From the NCBI RefSeq assembly GCF_002091755.1, contig NZ_BDAI01000002.1, positions 124,001 through 188,000 of the forward strand: a DNA stretch of 64,000 nucleotides, read 5' to 3'. Positions 50,598 to 59,925 of this stretch are shown here, one piece after another. Source of the DNA: Pseudomonas nitroreducens NBRC 12694. Lineage in GTDB: Bacteria > Pseudomonadota > Gammaproteobacteria > Pseudomonadales > Pseudomonadaceae. Below the pieces are notes generated by a model. It searched no databases and was not told the DNA's origin. It saw nothing but the letters and a program-made list of their open reading frames with translations. Both the position numbers and the translations under genes were made by a program. Every line of letters starts with the position of its first letter. The first letter of the stretch is position 1.

Positions 50598-52256
50598 ATG
50601 GCCATGGACTACGACTACGTCATCGTCGGCGCGGGCTCGGCCGGCTGTGTCCTGGCCAACCGCCTGGGCGCCGATCCGGCCGTGCGCATCCTCATGCTGG
50701 AGGCGGGCCCGGCGGACAGGAGCTGGACCATCGACATGCCCTCGGCGGTGGGCATCGTGGTCGGTGGTACACGTTACAACTGGAGCTACAGCAGCGAGCC
50801 GGAGCCGTATCTGGATGGCCGGCGGATCGCCACGCCGCGCGGGCGTACGCTGGGCGGGTCGTCCTCGATCAATGGCATGGTCTACATCCGTGGCCACGCC
50901 CGCGATTATGACGGCTGGGCCGCGCAAGGCTGCGCGGGGTGGGACTACCAGCATGTGCTGCCGTATTTCATTCGTTCGGAGAACCACGCCAATGGCGCCG
51001 ACGATTACCACGGCGCGGCGGGGCACCTGCATGTCACTCCGGGTGATATCGACACGCCGCTGTGCGCGGCTTTCGTCGCGGCGGGCGAGGAGGCCGGCTA
51101 CGGGCGCAGCAGCGATCTCAACGGTCATCGCCAGGAGGGCTTCGGCCCGGTGGACCGCACCACGCGTCAGGGGCGGCGCTGGAGCACATCACGCGGGTAC
51201 CTGAGCGAGGCGCTGGGGCGCGGCAATGTCACTGTCGCCACCGGGGCGCTGGCGCTGCGTGTGCTCTTCGAGGGTGAGCGTGCCGTGGGCGTGGAGTACG
51301 AACAGAACGGCCAGGCACTGACCGCCCGCGCAAGCCGCGAAGTGCTGCTGACCGCGGGGGCGATCAATTCGCCGCATCTGCTGTTGCTCTCGGGCATCGG
51401 CCCGGCGGATGAGCTGCGCCAATTGGGCATCGCAGTGAAGCATGATCTACCCGGCGTCGGCCGCCGGCTCAACGACCATCCGGACAGCGTCGTGCAGTTC
51501 CGCTGCAAGGCGCCGGTGTCGATCTATCCCTGGACCCGCATGCCGGGCAAGTGGTGGATCGGCGCCCGCTGGTTCGCCAGCCATGACGGGCTGGCAGCGA
51601 GCAACCATTTCGAGGCCGGCGCCTTCATCCGCTCCCGCGCTGGAGTCGAGCATCCGGATCTGCAACTGACCTTCATGCCGCTGGCGGTGCAGCCGGGCAG
51701 CGTGGCGCCGGTGCCGGAGCATGCCTTCCAAGTGCACATCGACCTGATGCGCCCCACGAGTCTAGGCAGCGTGACCCTGCGCAGCGCCGAGGCACGGCAG
51801 GCGCCACGCATTCTCTTCAATTACCTGCAGACCGAACGGGACCGCGCTGACATGCGAGCCGGCGCGAGGCTGGTGCGCGAATTGATGCGCCAGCCGTCGA
51901 TGCGCGGCCTGGCCGGCGAAGAGCTGACGCCCGGCCCGCTGGCATACAGCGACGCCGAGCTGGACGCCTGGGCGCGCCGGGTGACCGAGACCGGCTACCA
52001 CGCCAGCGGCACCTGCAAGATGGGCCTGGTCAATGACCCCGAAGCGGTAGTCGATCCACAGTTGCGCGTGCACGGGCTGCAGGGGCTACGCGTGGTGGAC
52101 GCGTCGATCATGCCGAACATCGTCAGCGGCAACACCAATGCGCCGACGGTGATGATCGCCGAGAAGGCCAGCGATATGATCCGGGGAATGCCGCCGCTGC
52201 CGGCGGCCAATGTCCCGGTGTGGCTGCATCCGCAGTGGCAGCACCAACAGCGCTAA
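50598..52256 (+). CDS. GMC oxidoreductase, choline-dehydrogenase-like
   Basis: This 552-residue flavoprotein has YVIVGAGSAGCVLANRLG (about 6-23), TPRGRTLGGSSSINGMVYIRGH (about 79-100, GMC signature 1) and GAINSPHLLLLSGIGPADEL (about 252-271, signature 2). The C-terminal active-site region includes YHASGTCKMG. It resembles BetA-type alcohol dehydrogenases, but the alcohol is not known. It is the middle gene of the Rieske-GMC-regulator operon, with 9 bp to the next start. Confidence 0.87.
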   Translation: MAMDYDYVIVGAGSAGCVLANRLGADPAVRILMLEAGPADRSWTIDMPSAVGIVVGGTRYNWSYSSEPEPYLDGRRIATPRGRTLGGSSSINGMVYIRGHARDYDGWAAQGCAGWDYQHVLPYFIRSENHANGADDYHGAAGHLHVTPGDIDTPLCAAFVAAGEEAGYGRSSDLNGHRQEGFGPVDRTTRQGRRWSTSRGYLSEALGRGNVTVATGALALRVLFEGERAVGVEYEQNGQALTARASREVLLTAGAINSPHLLLLSGIGPADELRQLGIAVKHDLPGVGRRLNDHPDSVVQFRCKAPVSIYPWTRMPGKWWIGARWFASHDGLAASNHFEAGAFIRSRAGVEHPDLQLTFMPLAVQPGSVAPVPEHAFQVHIDLMRPTSLGSVTLRSAEARQAPRILFNYLQTERDRADMRAGARLVRELMRQPSMRGLAGEELTPGPLAYSDAELDAWARRVTETGYHASGTCKMGLVNDPEAVVDPQLRVHGLQGLRVVDASIMPNIVSGNTNAPTVMIAEKASDMIRGMPPLPAANVPVWLHPQWQHQQR

Positions 52257-52265
52257 GGAGCGTCG

Positions 52266-53288
52266 ATGGCCAGTGTTGCACCGCCTTCCCGGTTCCGCCG
52301 CGAACCTTTGCGCGTGGGCCTGCTGTTGTTGCCGTCGTTCCCTGGCCTGGGGCTGGCGGCGGTGGTCGAGCCGCTGGCGATCGCCAACTGGCTGGGCGGC
52401 GAGGCGCTGTTCGAGTGGCAGTTGCTGTCGCTGGACGGCGAGCCGGTCACCGCCAGCAACGGCCTGACCAGCACGGTCCACGAGGCCATCGACCCGGAGC
52501 GGGGCTGGGATGCCTGCTTCGTCATCGCCAGCTTCGACGTGCACAAGCATGCGCGCAATCGACTGCTGAAGAGCTGGCTGCGCCGGCAGGCGGCGTTCGG
52601 CGCCACGCTGGCGGGCATCGAGACCGGCACCGAACTGCTGGCCGCCGCCGGGGTGCTCGACGGGTTTCCCGCAGCGGTGCACTGGGACAACCTGCAGGGC
52701 TTCCGGGAGAGTTACCCGAAGGTCCAGGCCCGCGCGCAGCTCTACACCCTCGACCGCCAGCGCCTGACCTGCGCCGGGGCCAGCGCCATCCTCGACCTGA
52801 TGCTGGGCTGGATCGCCCAGCGGGTGGACACAGACCTGTCGCGGGAGATCGCCATGCACCTGCTGCTGGGCGAAACCCGCGAGCCCGGCGCGCACCAGTT
52901 GCAGGGCCGGCAGAGCGACGCTCATGCCCACGGTGGCAAGGTGCGCCGCGCCATCGCGCTGATGGAGCAGGCGCTGGAGGAACCACTGGAGTGCGATGCC
53001 ATCGCCGAGCGCGTCGGGCTTTCCAGGCGCCAACTGGAGCGGCAGTTCAAGCAGCACACCGGGTTGTCGCCGCTCAAGTACTACATCGTCCTGAGGCTGG
53101 GCCGCGCCCACAGCCTGCTGCAGCAGACGCGCCTGAGCGTGGCACAGGTCGCGGCGAGTTCCGGTTTCGGTTCGCTGGAGCATTTCTCCCGCGCGTATCG
53201 AGCGCATTTCGGTTGCCCGCCCAGTGCGGACCGCACCCAGACCTATAGCGCTCCGGTGATGCGCCAGCCGTTGGGGCGCGATTCCTAG
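52266..53288 (+). CDS. GlxA-type AraC regulator with DJ-1/PfpI-like domain
   Basis: This 340-residue protein has an N-terminal amidase-like DJ-1/PfpI domain (about 15-185) and a C-terminal AraC helix-turn-helix (about 230-325, with LECDAIAERVGLSRRQLERQFKQHTG). This is the architecture of GbdR, CdhR and SouR, which sense glycine betaine, carnitine and sarcosine. Encoded with the Rieske and GMC genes, it probably controls them. The ATG is at 52266. Confidence 0.87.
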   Translation: MASVAPPSRFRREPLRVGLLLLPSFPGLGLAAVVEPLAIANWLGGEALFEWQLLSLDGEPVTASNGLTSTVHEAIDPERGWDACFVIASFDVHKHARNRLLKSWLRRQAAFGATLAGIETGTELLAAAGVLDGFPAAVHWDNLQGFRESYPKVQARAQLYTLDRQRLTCAGASAILDLMLGWIAQRVDTDLSREIAMHLLLGETREPGAHQLQGRQSDAHAHGGKVRRAIALMEQALEEPLECDAIAERVGLSRRQLERQFKQHTGLSPLKYYIVLRLGRAHSLLQQTRLSVAQVAASSGFGSLEHFSRAYRAHFGCPPSADRTQTYSAPVMRQPLGRDS

Positions 53289-53327
53289 AAGCAAGGGCCT
53301 CTCTCGGACAGGCCATGCCCGGGCTTT

Positions 53328-53446
53328 CCCTCTCCCTAACCCTCTCCCTGAAGGGAGAGGGGACCGTCCGATGCAGGTTGAAGCAATTGTGTCAGTCGGC
53401 ATGGACAGCTCCCTCTCCCTTCAGGGAGAGGGCGGGGGGAGAGGGC
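53328..53446. repeat. Pair of dispersed CCCTCTCCCT-type repeats
   Basis: Copy A (53328-53361) contains CCCTCTCCCTGAAGGGAGAG, and copy B (53409-53446) contains CTCCCTCTCCCTTCAGGGAG plus a GGGGGGAGAGGG tail, in opposite orientation. Each forms a strong hairpin. They lie between two convergent genes and may act as terminators. Confidence 0.72.
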
Positions 53447-53494
53447 TGAGGCGCGCAGGGTTATCCCGACGGAGCCCCGGTGCTCCGTCGTATC

Positions 53495-54250
53495 TCAATC
53501 GACGAACGCCGGTTCGCTCTCCAGCAACATCTCCCGCAGCGCCGCGAAATGCCGCTCGGCGAAGCCCGGATACTCCAGCCACTGGTGCATGGTCTTGCGC
53601 GCGACCTCGTCGCTGGCGATGCGCAGCGGGCGGCCGGTGGCCAGGGCGGTGAGGTAGACCTCGCAGGCGCGCTCGAAGTAATAGAGGTCGTCGAAGGCCT
53701 GGGCCACGCTGGGCGCCGCGACCAGCACGCCGTGGTTCCCCATCAGCAGGATCGGCTTGTCGCCCAGCAGGCGGCTGACGCGCTCGGCCTCATCGCCCAG
53801 GCCCATGCCGTCGAAGCCCTTGTCGATGGCCACGCGCTCGAAGAAGCGCATGCTGTTCTGCTCGATGGGCGGCAGCCGTGAGTCGTCCAGGCAGGCGAGG
53901 GCGGTGGCGTACTTCGAGTGCACATGCAGGATGCAGCGTGCCTGCGGGTTGTTGCGGTGCAGTGCGCCATGCAGCGCCCAGGCGGTGATATCCGGTGCGT
54001 CCGGGCGGTTGATTGCCTCGGGGTCGTCTGCGTGCAGGCGCAGCAGGTCGCTGGCGCGCATCTGCGAGAAGTGCCGGCCGTAGGGGTTGATCAGGAAGTC
54101 CCGGCCATCGGCGGACAACGCCAGGCTGAAGTGATTGGCGATGGCCTCGTGCAGGTTCAGGCGTGCGGCCCAGCGGAAGGCGCAGGCAAGGTCGATGCGG
54201 CCCTGGCGTTCCAGGCCGGTGTCGAGGGTGCGGCTGGCGAGCGTTGGCAT
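53495..54250 (-). CDS. Class II aldolase/adducin family protein
   Basis: This 251-residue protein of the class II aldolase/adducin fold has the zinc-binding pattern ILHVHSKYATALACL (about 106-120) and a third His in MGNHGVLV. Family members include fuculose-phosphate aldolase and sugar epimerases, but also many of unknown activity. It converges on the GlxA-type regulator and is not in that operon. The ATG is at 54248-54250. Confidence 0.83.
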   Translation of the reverse strand: MPTLASRTLDTGLERQGRIDLACAFRWAARLNLHEAIANHFSLALSADGRDFLINPYGRHFSQMRASDLLRLHADDPEAINRPDAPDITAWALHGALHRNNPQARCILHVHSKYATALACLDDSRLPPIEQNSMRFFERVAIDKGFDGMGLGDEAERVSRLLGDKPILLMGNHGVLVAAPSVAQAFDDLYYFERACEVYLTALATGRPLRIASDEVARKTMHQWLEYPGFAERHFAALREMLLESEPAFVD

Positions 54251-54382
54251 GGCGGCTCCGGGAGCGATGCCCGTGCCGGGCTGGCCGGGCCTGGCTTCCG
54301 AGTCTAGGGTTGTGGCGCCACTGGACTTGATGCGGAACGACCGGGCGTGCCGCTCGGCCGGTCGTCGAATGCGTCGCCAGCC

Positions 54383-55570
54383 CTAGACGAACTGCGCCGC
54401 CGCGTAGCCCGAGGCCCAGGCCCACTGGAAGTTGAAGCCGCCCAGGTGGCCGGTGACATCCAGCACTTCGCCGACGAAGTACAGGCCGGGGGATTTCAGC
54501 GACTCCAGGGTCTTGGACGACACCTCGCGGGTGTCCACGCCGCCTAGGGTGACTTCCGCCGTGCGGTAGCCCTCGGTGCCGGCGGGCACCAGTTGCCAGT
54601 CGCCCAGGCGTTCGGCGATGGCCTTGAGCTCGCCTGGCGTGTACTGCTTCATGGGTTTGGAGACGAACCACTGTTCGGCCAGCAGGCCGGCCATCTTCTT
54701 GGTGAACAGCTCGCCCAGCAACGTCTTCAGCTCGCTGTTGGGGCGCTCTCGCTGCTGCTCGGCGAGCCAGGCAGGCAGGTCGATATGCGGCAGGAGGTCG
54801 ATGCTGAGGGTGTCGCCAGGCTGCCAGTAGGAGGATATCTGCAGGATCGCCGGACCGCTGAGGCCGCGGTGGGTGAACAGGATGTTCTCGACGAAGCTCT
54901 GGCCGTTGCAGCTGACCCGGCAGTCCTCCACCGAGGTGCCGGACAGCTCGGTGCACAGGGCCTTGAGTTGCGGATCGGTAAGGGTGAAAGGCACCAGGCC
55001 GGCTCGGGTCGGCAGCACGCTGTGGCCGAACTGGCGGGCGATCTGGTAGCCGAAGCCGGTGGCGCCCAGGGTCGGGATGGACAGGCCGCCGGTGGCGATC
55101 ACCAGGGATTCACAACGCGCCGGGCCGAGGCTGGTCTGCAACTGGTAGCCGCCTTCGTCGAGGCGGGCGATCTCGCTCACCGAGGTGTCCAGGCGCAGGT
55201 CGACGCCGGCCTGGTCGCACTCGTCCAGCAGCAGGCCGAGGATGTCGCTGGACTTGTTATCGCAGAACAGCTGGCCGAGCTTCTTCTCGTGGTAGGGCAC
55301 GCCGTGCTTGGCCACCAGAGCGATGAAGTCCCACTGGGTGAAGCGCGCCAGCGCGGACTTGCAGAAATGTGGATTGTGCGAGAGGAAGTTGACCGGCTCG
55401 CAGTACAGGTTGGTGAAGTTGCAGCGCCCGCCACCGGACATGAGGATCTTCTTGCCGGCCTTGTTGGCGTGGTCGATCAGCAGAACCTGGCGACCGCGCG
55501 CGGCGGCGCTCATGGCACACATCAGTCCCGCGGCGCCGGCGCCGATGATGATGACCTGGGAGGTGAGCAC
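54383..55570 (-). CDS. HI0933-family flavoprotein (YhiN-like)
   Basis: This 395-residue FAD-binding protein has VIIIGAGAAGLMCAMSAAARG (about 6-26), SGGGRCNFTN (about 45-54), the hallmark of the HI0933/BaiN-like family, and the C-terminal GEVLDVTGHLGGFNFQWAWASG. The reaction is not established. It starts at GTG 55568-55570. It stands alone, divergent from the YcaO gene. Confidence 0.87.
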   Translation of the reverse strand: MLTSQVIIIGAGAAGLMCAMSAAARGRQVLLIDHANKAGKKILMSGGGRCNFTNLYCEPVNFLSHNPHFCKSALARFTQWDFIALVAKHGVPYHEKKLGQLFCDNKSSDILGLLLDECDQAGVDLRLDTSVSEIARLDEGGYQLQTSLGPARCESLVIATGGLSIPTLGATGFGYQIARQFGHSVLPTRAGLVPFTLTDPQLKALCTELSGTSVEDCRVSCNGQSFVENILFTHRGLSGPAILQISSYWQPGDTLSIDLLPHIDLPAWLAEQQRERPNSELKTLLGELFTKKMAGLLAEQWFVSKPMKQYTPGELKAIAERLGDWQLVPAGTEGYRTAEVTLGGVDTREVSSKTLESLKSPGLYFVGEVLDVTGHLGGFNFQWAWASGYAAAQFV

Positions 55571-55772
55571 GGTGGTTTCCTTGTAGTACGGGTTGGCTGA
55601 CGCTGGAGGCGGCGCATCTTACCCGAAGCACGGGCCTGCGCTCGACCATGCGTCGAGTACGCATCTGCCATGAGGGCAGGCGTCCAGACCGGCGCCGGGT
55701 ACATCGGGATATCCCCGCGGCGCTTTTGTCCGGATAATGCCGGGCAGTTCGCTTTCTACTGGTAATGCCCGC

Positions 55773-57971
55773 ATGGAAATCAAGGTCAATTTTCTCGACA
55801 ACCTCCGACTCGAAGCCAAGTTCGACGACTTCACGGTGATTGCCGACCAGCCCATCCGCTACAAGGGCGATGGCTCGGCTCCCGGTCCGTTCGACTACTT
55901 CCTGGCTTCCTCGGCGCTGTGCGCGGCTTACTTCGTCAAGCTCTACTGCCAGACCCGCGACATCCCCACGGACAATATCCGCCTGTCGCAGAACAACATC
56001 GTCGACCCGGAAAACCGCTACAAGCAGATCTTCAAGATCCAGGTGGAGCTGCCGGCGGATATCTCCGAGAAGGACCGCCAGGGCATCCTGCGCTCCATCG
56101 ACCGCTGTACGGTGAAGAAGGTGGTGCAGACCGGCCCGGACTTCGTCATCGAGGAGGTGGAAAACCTCGACGCCGACGCCCAGGCGCTGCTGATGCCGAG
56201 TGCGAGCGCGGATACCACCACCTACATTCCGGGCAAGGACCTGCCGCTGGAGCAGACCATCGCCAACATGTCGGAAATCCTCGCCGGCCTGGGGATGAAG
56301 ATCGAGATCGCCTCCTGGCGCAACATCGTGCCCAACGTCTGGTCGCTGCACATCCGCGACGCGCAATCGCCGATGTGCTTCACCAACGGCAAGGGCGCCA
56401 CCAAGGAAAGCGCGCTGGCTTCGGCGCTGGGCGAGTTCATCGAGCGGCTGAACTGCAACTTCTTCTACAACGACCAGTTCTGGGGCGAGGAGATCGCCAA
56501 CGCGCCCTTTGTGCATTACCCCGACGAGCGCTGGTTCAAGCCCGGCCCCAAGGACGCGCTGCCGGAGGAAATCCTCGACGAGCACTGCCTGGAGGTCTAC
56601 AACCCGGACGGCGAACTGCGCGGCTCGCACCTGTACGACACCAACTCGGGCAACACCGAGCGCGGCATCTGCTCGCTGCCGTTCGTGCGCCAGTCCGACG
56701 GTGAGACGGTGTACTTCCCGTCGAACCTGATCGAGAACCTCTACCTCTCCAACGGCATGAGCGCCGGCAACACCCTGGCCGAAGCTCAGGTGCAGTGCCT
56801 GTCGGAAATCTTCGAGCGCGCGGTGAAGCGTGAAATCCTCGAAGGCGAGCTGGCGCTGCCGGACGTGCCGCAGGAGGTGCTGGCCAAGTACCCGGGCATC
56901 GTCGCCGGCATCAAGGGCCTGGAGGAACAGGGCTTCCCGGTGCTGGTCAAGGACGCGTCCCTGGGCGGCGAGTTCCCGGTGATGTGCGTGACCCTGATGA
57001 ACCCGCGCACCGGTGGCGTGTTCGCCTCCTTCGGCGCGCACCCCAGCCTGGAAGTGGCGCTGGAGCGCAGCCTCACCGAGCTGCTCCAGGGCCGCAGCTT
57101 CGAGGGCCTCAACGACCTGCCGCGGCCGACTTTCGAAAGCCAGGCGGTGACCGAGCCGAACAACTTCGTCGAGCACTTCATCGATTCCAGCGGCGTGGTG
57201 TCGTGGCGCTTCTTCAGCGCCAAGGCCGATTTCGAGTTCGTCGAGTGGGACTTCTCCGGCCACGGCGAGGACTCCAACGCGCAGGAAGCCCGGACCCTCT
57301 TCGGTATCCTCGAAGAGCAGGGCAAGGAGGTCTACATGGCCGTGTACCAGCACCTGGGCGCCACCGCCTGCCGCATCCTGGTGCCCGGCTACTCGGAAAT
57401 CTACCCGGTGGAAGACCTGATCTGGGACAACACCAACAAGGCCCTGGCGTTCCGCGCGGACATCCTCAACCTGCACAGTCTGAACATCGTCCGCCTCAAA
57501 TCGCTGCTCAAGCGCCTGGAAGCCTGCGAGGTGGACGACTACACCGACATCACCACGCTGATCGGCATCGAGTTCGACGACAACACGGTCTGGGGCCAGC
57601 TGACCATCCTGGAGCTCAAGCTGCTGATCAACCTCGCGGTGAAGCGTTTCGAGAACGCCAAGGAGCTGGTGGAGATGTTCCTCCAGTACAACGACAACAC
57701 CGTCGAACGCGGGCTGTTCTACCAGGCGCTCAATGCGGCGCTGGAAGTGCAGCTGGACGAGGAACTGGAGATGGCCGACTTCGAGACCAACTTCCGCCGC
57801 ATGTTCGGCAACGAGCGCATGGACGCGGTGCTGGGTTCGCTGGACGGCAGCGTGCGTTTCTACGGCCTGACACCGACCAGCATGAAGCTGGAAGGGCTGG
57901 ACAAGCACCTGCGCCTGATCGAGAGCTACAAGAAGCTGCACCAGGCTCGGGCCAGGGCAGTGGCGCGCTGA
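55773..57971 (+). CDS. ycaO: OsmC-YcaO fusion protein
   Basis: This 732-residue protein has an N-terminal OsmC-like domain (about 1-140, with GPFDYFLASSALCAAYFVKLY) joined to a full YcaO domain. The YcaO part begins TYIPGKDLPLEQ and contains TNGKGATKESALASALGEF (about 208-226), which carries the ATP-binding Glu region. E. coli YcaO lacks the OsmC part and helps beta-methylthiolation of ribosomal protein S12. OsmC domains usually handle peroxides or thiols; its role here is unknown. ATG 55773 matches the domain start. A terminator follows. Confidence 0.9.
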   Translation: MEIKVNFLDNLRLEAKFDDFTVIADQPIRYKGDGSAPGPFDYFLASSALCAAYFVKLYCQTRDIPTDNIRLSQNNIVDPENRYKQIFKIQVELPADISEKDRQGILRSIDRCTVKKVVQTGPDFVIEEVENLDADAQALLMPSASADTTTYIPGKDLPLEQTIANMSEILAGLGMKIEIASWRNIVPNVWSLHIRDAQSPMCFTNGKGATKESALASALGEFIERLNCNFFYNDQFWGEEIANAPFVHYPDERWFKPGPKDALPEEILDEHCLEVYNPDGELRGSHLYDTNSGNTERGICSLPFVRQSDGETVYFPSNLIENLYLSNGMSAGNTLAEAQVQCLSEIFERAVKREILEGELALPDVPQEVLAKYPGIVAGIKGLEEQGFPVLVKDASLGGEFPVMCVTLMNPRTGGVFASFGAHPSLEVALERSLTELLQGRSFEGLNDLPRPTFESQAVTEPNNFVEHFIDSSGVVSWRFFSAKADFEFVEWDFSGHGEDSNAQEARTLFGILEEQGKEVYMAVYQHLGATACRILVPGYSEIYPVEDLIWDNTNKALAFRADILNLHSLNIVRLKSLLKRLEACEVDDYTDITTLIGIEFDDNTVWGQLTILELKLLINLAVKRFENAKELVEMFLQYNDNTVERGLFYQALNAALEVQLDEELEMADFETNFRRMFGNERMDAVLGSLDGSVRFYGLTPTSMKLEGLDKHLRLIESYKKLHQARARAVAR

Positions 57972-57987
57972 TCGGGCCTCTGAGCAG

Positions 57988-58011
57988 AAAGGCACCTTCG
58001 GGTGCCTTTTT
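57988..58011 (+). terminator. Intrinsic terminator after ycaO
   Basis: AAAGGCACC-TTCG-GGTGCCTTTTT is a tight stem with a TTCG tetraloop and T-run, 17 bp after the stop. Confidence 0.93.
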
Positions 58012-58167
58012 CGTCTGCAGGGTTCCTGCGCGGCGAACCCGGCATACCGCCCGACCGGTCGTCCGGTGAGGCGCGAAAGTCCGCCTAGACTTGTCGATTC
58101 CGCCGTCGCCCAGGCGACCAAGCTGCATGCCGGTCACGCCGACCGCGTGAGAATCAGGAGAGTCACC

Positions 58168-58668
58168 ATGTCCAGCCTGCAACGCGTCACCCCCTGCCTG
58201 TGGTTCGACGGCAAGGCCGAGGAAGCGGCCAAGTTCTACACCGGGATATTCCCCAACTCGCGGATCGTCCAGACCGCCTATTACCCCGAAGCCGAGAAGG
58301 ACCGCCACGGCGGCGTGCCCGGCTCGGTGCTGACGGTGGAGTTCGAACTCGACGGCCAGACCTTCATCGCCCTCAACGGCGGGCCGGCGTTCAACTTCAC
58401 CGAGGCGCTGTCGCTGCAGGTGATGTGCGACAGCCAGAAGGAGATCGACCACTTCTGGGACAAGCTCGGCGCCGGCGGTCCGGTGGAAGCACAGATCTGC
58501 GGCTGGCTGAAGGATCGCTACGGGGTGTCCTGGCAGATCTGCCCGCGCCATGTCGGCGACATGGTCGCCGACCCGGACAAGGCCAGGGCCAGCCGCACGC
58601 TGCAGGCGGTGATGGGTATGAAGAAGCTGGACATGGCCGCCATCGAGCGTGCCCACGCGGGTAATTGA
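58168..58668 (+). CDS. VOC-superfamily protein, PhnB/3-demethylubiquinone-methyltransferase-like
   Basis: This 166-residue protein of the vicinal oxygen chelate fold has TPCLWFDGKAEEAAKFYTGIFPNS (about 8-31), GQTFIALNGGP (about 66-76) and GVSWQICPRH (about 120-129). This is the PhnB-like group, sometimes named 3-demethylubiquinone-9 3-methyltransferase, an activity not shown for most members. AGGAG precedes the ATG at 58168. Confidence 0.87.
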   Translation: MSSLQRVTPCLWFDGKAEEAAKFYTGIFPNSRIVQTAYYPEAEKDRHGGVPGSVLTVEFELDGQTFIALNGGPAFNFTEALSLQVMCDSQKEIDHFWDKLGAGGPVEAQICGWLKDRYGVSWQICPRHVGDMVADPDKARASRTLQAVMGMKKLDMAAIERAHAGN

Positions 58669-58697
58669 GGCCGGCACGGAAGAAGAGGGCGCGCGAC

Positions 58698-59087
58698 ATG
58701 TTCAGCCATATCACCGTCGGCACCAACGACCTGCCGCGGGCCATCGCTTTCTACAGCAAGCTGCTCGAGCCGCTGGGGATCGTCCTCAAGGCGCACCGCC
58801 ATGCGCCGGAGCGGGCGATCTTCGCCCATCCGGAGAGCGACGTGGTGTTCTGCGTCTACGAGCCCATCGACGGCCAGGCGGCGAGTGCCGGCAATGGCAG
58901 CCTGGTGGCCTTCGAGGCGCGTACGCGGCATCAGGTGGACAGTTTCCATGCTCGTGCCATGCAGTTGGGCGGCGTCGATGAAGGGCCGCCGGGCCTGCGT
59001 CTGCATTATTCGCCGACCTATTACGGTGCCTATGTGCGCGACCTGGATGGCAACAAGCTGTGTTGCGTCTGTCATCTGCCGGAGTGA
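58698..59087 (+). CDS. VOC-superfamily protein, glyoxalase-like
   Basis: This 129-residue protein of the glyoxalase/bleomycin-resistance fold has MFSHITVGTNDLPRAIAFYSKLLEPLG at the start and YVRDLDGNKLCCVCH at the end, where the metal-binding Glu position is Asn-Lys in GNKL. It follows the other VOC gene after 29 bp and may be co-transcribed. The substrate is unknown. Confidence 0.85.
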   Translation: MFSHITVGTNDLPRAIAFYSKLLEPLGIVLKAHRHAPERAIFAHPESDVVFCVYEPIDGQAASAGNGSLVAFEARTRHQVDSFHARAMQLGGVDEGPPGLRLHYSPTYYGAYVRDLDGNKLCCVCHLPE

Positions 59088-59142
59088 GCGGCGAGCGAGG
59101 GCGCTAGAATGCGCACTTGCCATCCTGTCGACGAGAATGCCC

Positions 59143-59778
59143 ATGACTGCTGCCAGCACTTTCGCTCCGCTGCTTTCCGTGGCCCTGTTATGGGCCGTGG
59201 CGGTGGTCACGCCGGGGCCGAACTTCTTCACCACGGCGCGCATCGCCGCTGTGCATTCGCGTCGCCATGGACTCATCGCCGCCCTGGGAGTTGCCTGCGG
59301 CACGGTGATCTGGGGGCTTGCCGGCGGCCTGGGAATCAAGTCGCTGTTCAGCGCCGCGCCCGCGCTGTACATGGGCTTCAAGCTGGCCGGCGGCGCCTAC
59401 CTGATCTATCTCGGCATCAAGCTGCTCAAGCGCAGGACGCCGGCCGATGGTGGAGAGAGCCTCGCTGAAGTCAGCCGTGAACGCAGTGCCTTCTCGGCGT
59501 TCCGTCTCGGCCTGCTGGGCAACCTGACCAATCCGAAGACCGCGCTGTTCGTGGCGACCCTGTTCGCCACCACCATGCCGGCTGCGCCCTCGGCTGCATT
59601 GCTGGGCATGGCTATCGCGCTGATGGTGACGCTGTCGTTCAGCTGGTACTGCTGCGTGGTGCTGGTCTTTGCCAGCGAGCGCATGGCGGGCGTCTACCGC
59701 CGCTTCCGCCGGGCGCTGGATCGCTTTGCCGGCTGCTGCTACCTGCTGTTCGGCGCGCGGATGGTAGCGACCCACTGA
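59143..59778 (+). CDS. LysE/RhtB-family amino-acid exporter
   Basis: This 211-residue protein has six hydrophobic helices and the family motif VVTPGPNFFTTARIA (about 21-35). GNLTNPKTALFVATLFA (about 126-142) is the second hallmark. It should export an amino acid or homoserine-like compound. An ATG two codons earlier at 59137 is an alternative start. Confidence 0.88.
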   Translation: MTAASTFAPLLSVALLWAVAVVTPGPNFFTTARIAAVHSRRHGLIAALGVACGTVIWGLAGGLGIKSLFSAAPALYMGFKLAGGAYLIYLGIKLLKRRTPADGGESLAEVSRERSAFSAFRLGLLGNLTNPKTALFVATLFATTMPAAPSAALLGMAIALMVTLSFSWYCCVVLVFASERMAGVYRRFRRALDRFAGCCYLLFGARMVATH

Positions 59779-59925
59779 CGGTCGCATCTGGCAGATATTT
59801 CGAACCTCAGTGCGTAGCGGCCCGTCCAACTCCCTGAGCGCCACAGTCAACCGGCACGCACCGTTCGCCCGACTGCGGCACCGCCAAGCGGCGAGGGTGC
59901 GCTCGCCGGACAGGGAGAATCTGCG

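Noticed and set aside
49356..51128. 590-codon open frame opposite the Rieske and GMC genes
   Set aside because: It spans two unrelated real genes on the other strand and shows no domain.
53328..53446. Possible CRISPR-like pair of repeats
   Set aside because: Only two copies in opposite orientation, self-complementary and without regular spacers; they fit a dispersed intergenic repeat.
55257..58121. 954-codon open frame on the minus strand opposite ycaO
   Set aside because: The coding strand has a clear OsmC-YcaO protein; the antisense frame is repetitive low-complexity sequence caused by third-position GC bias.
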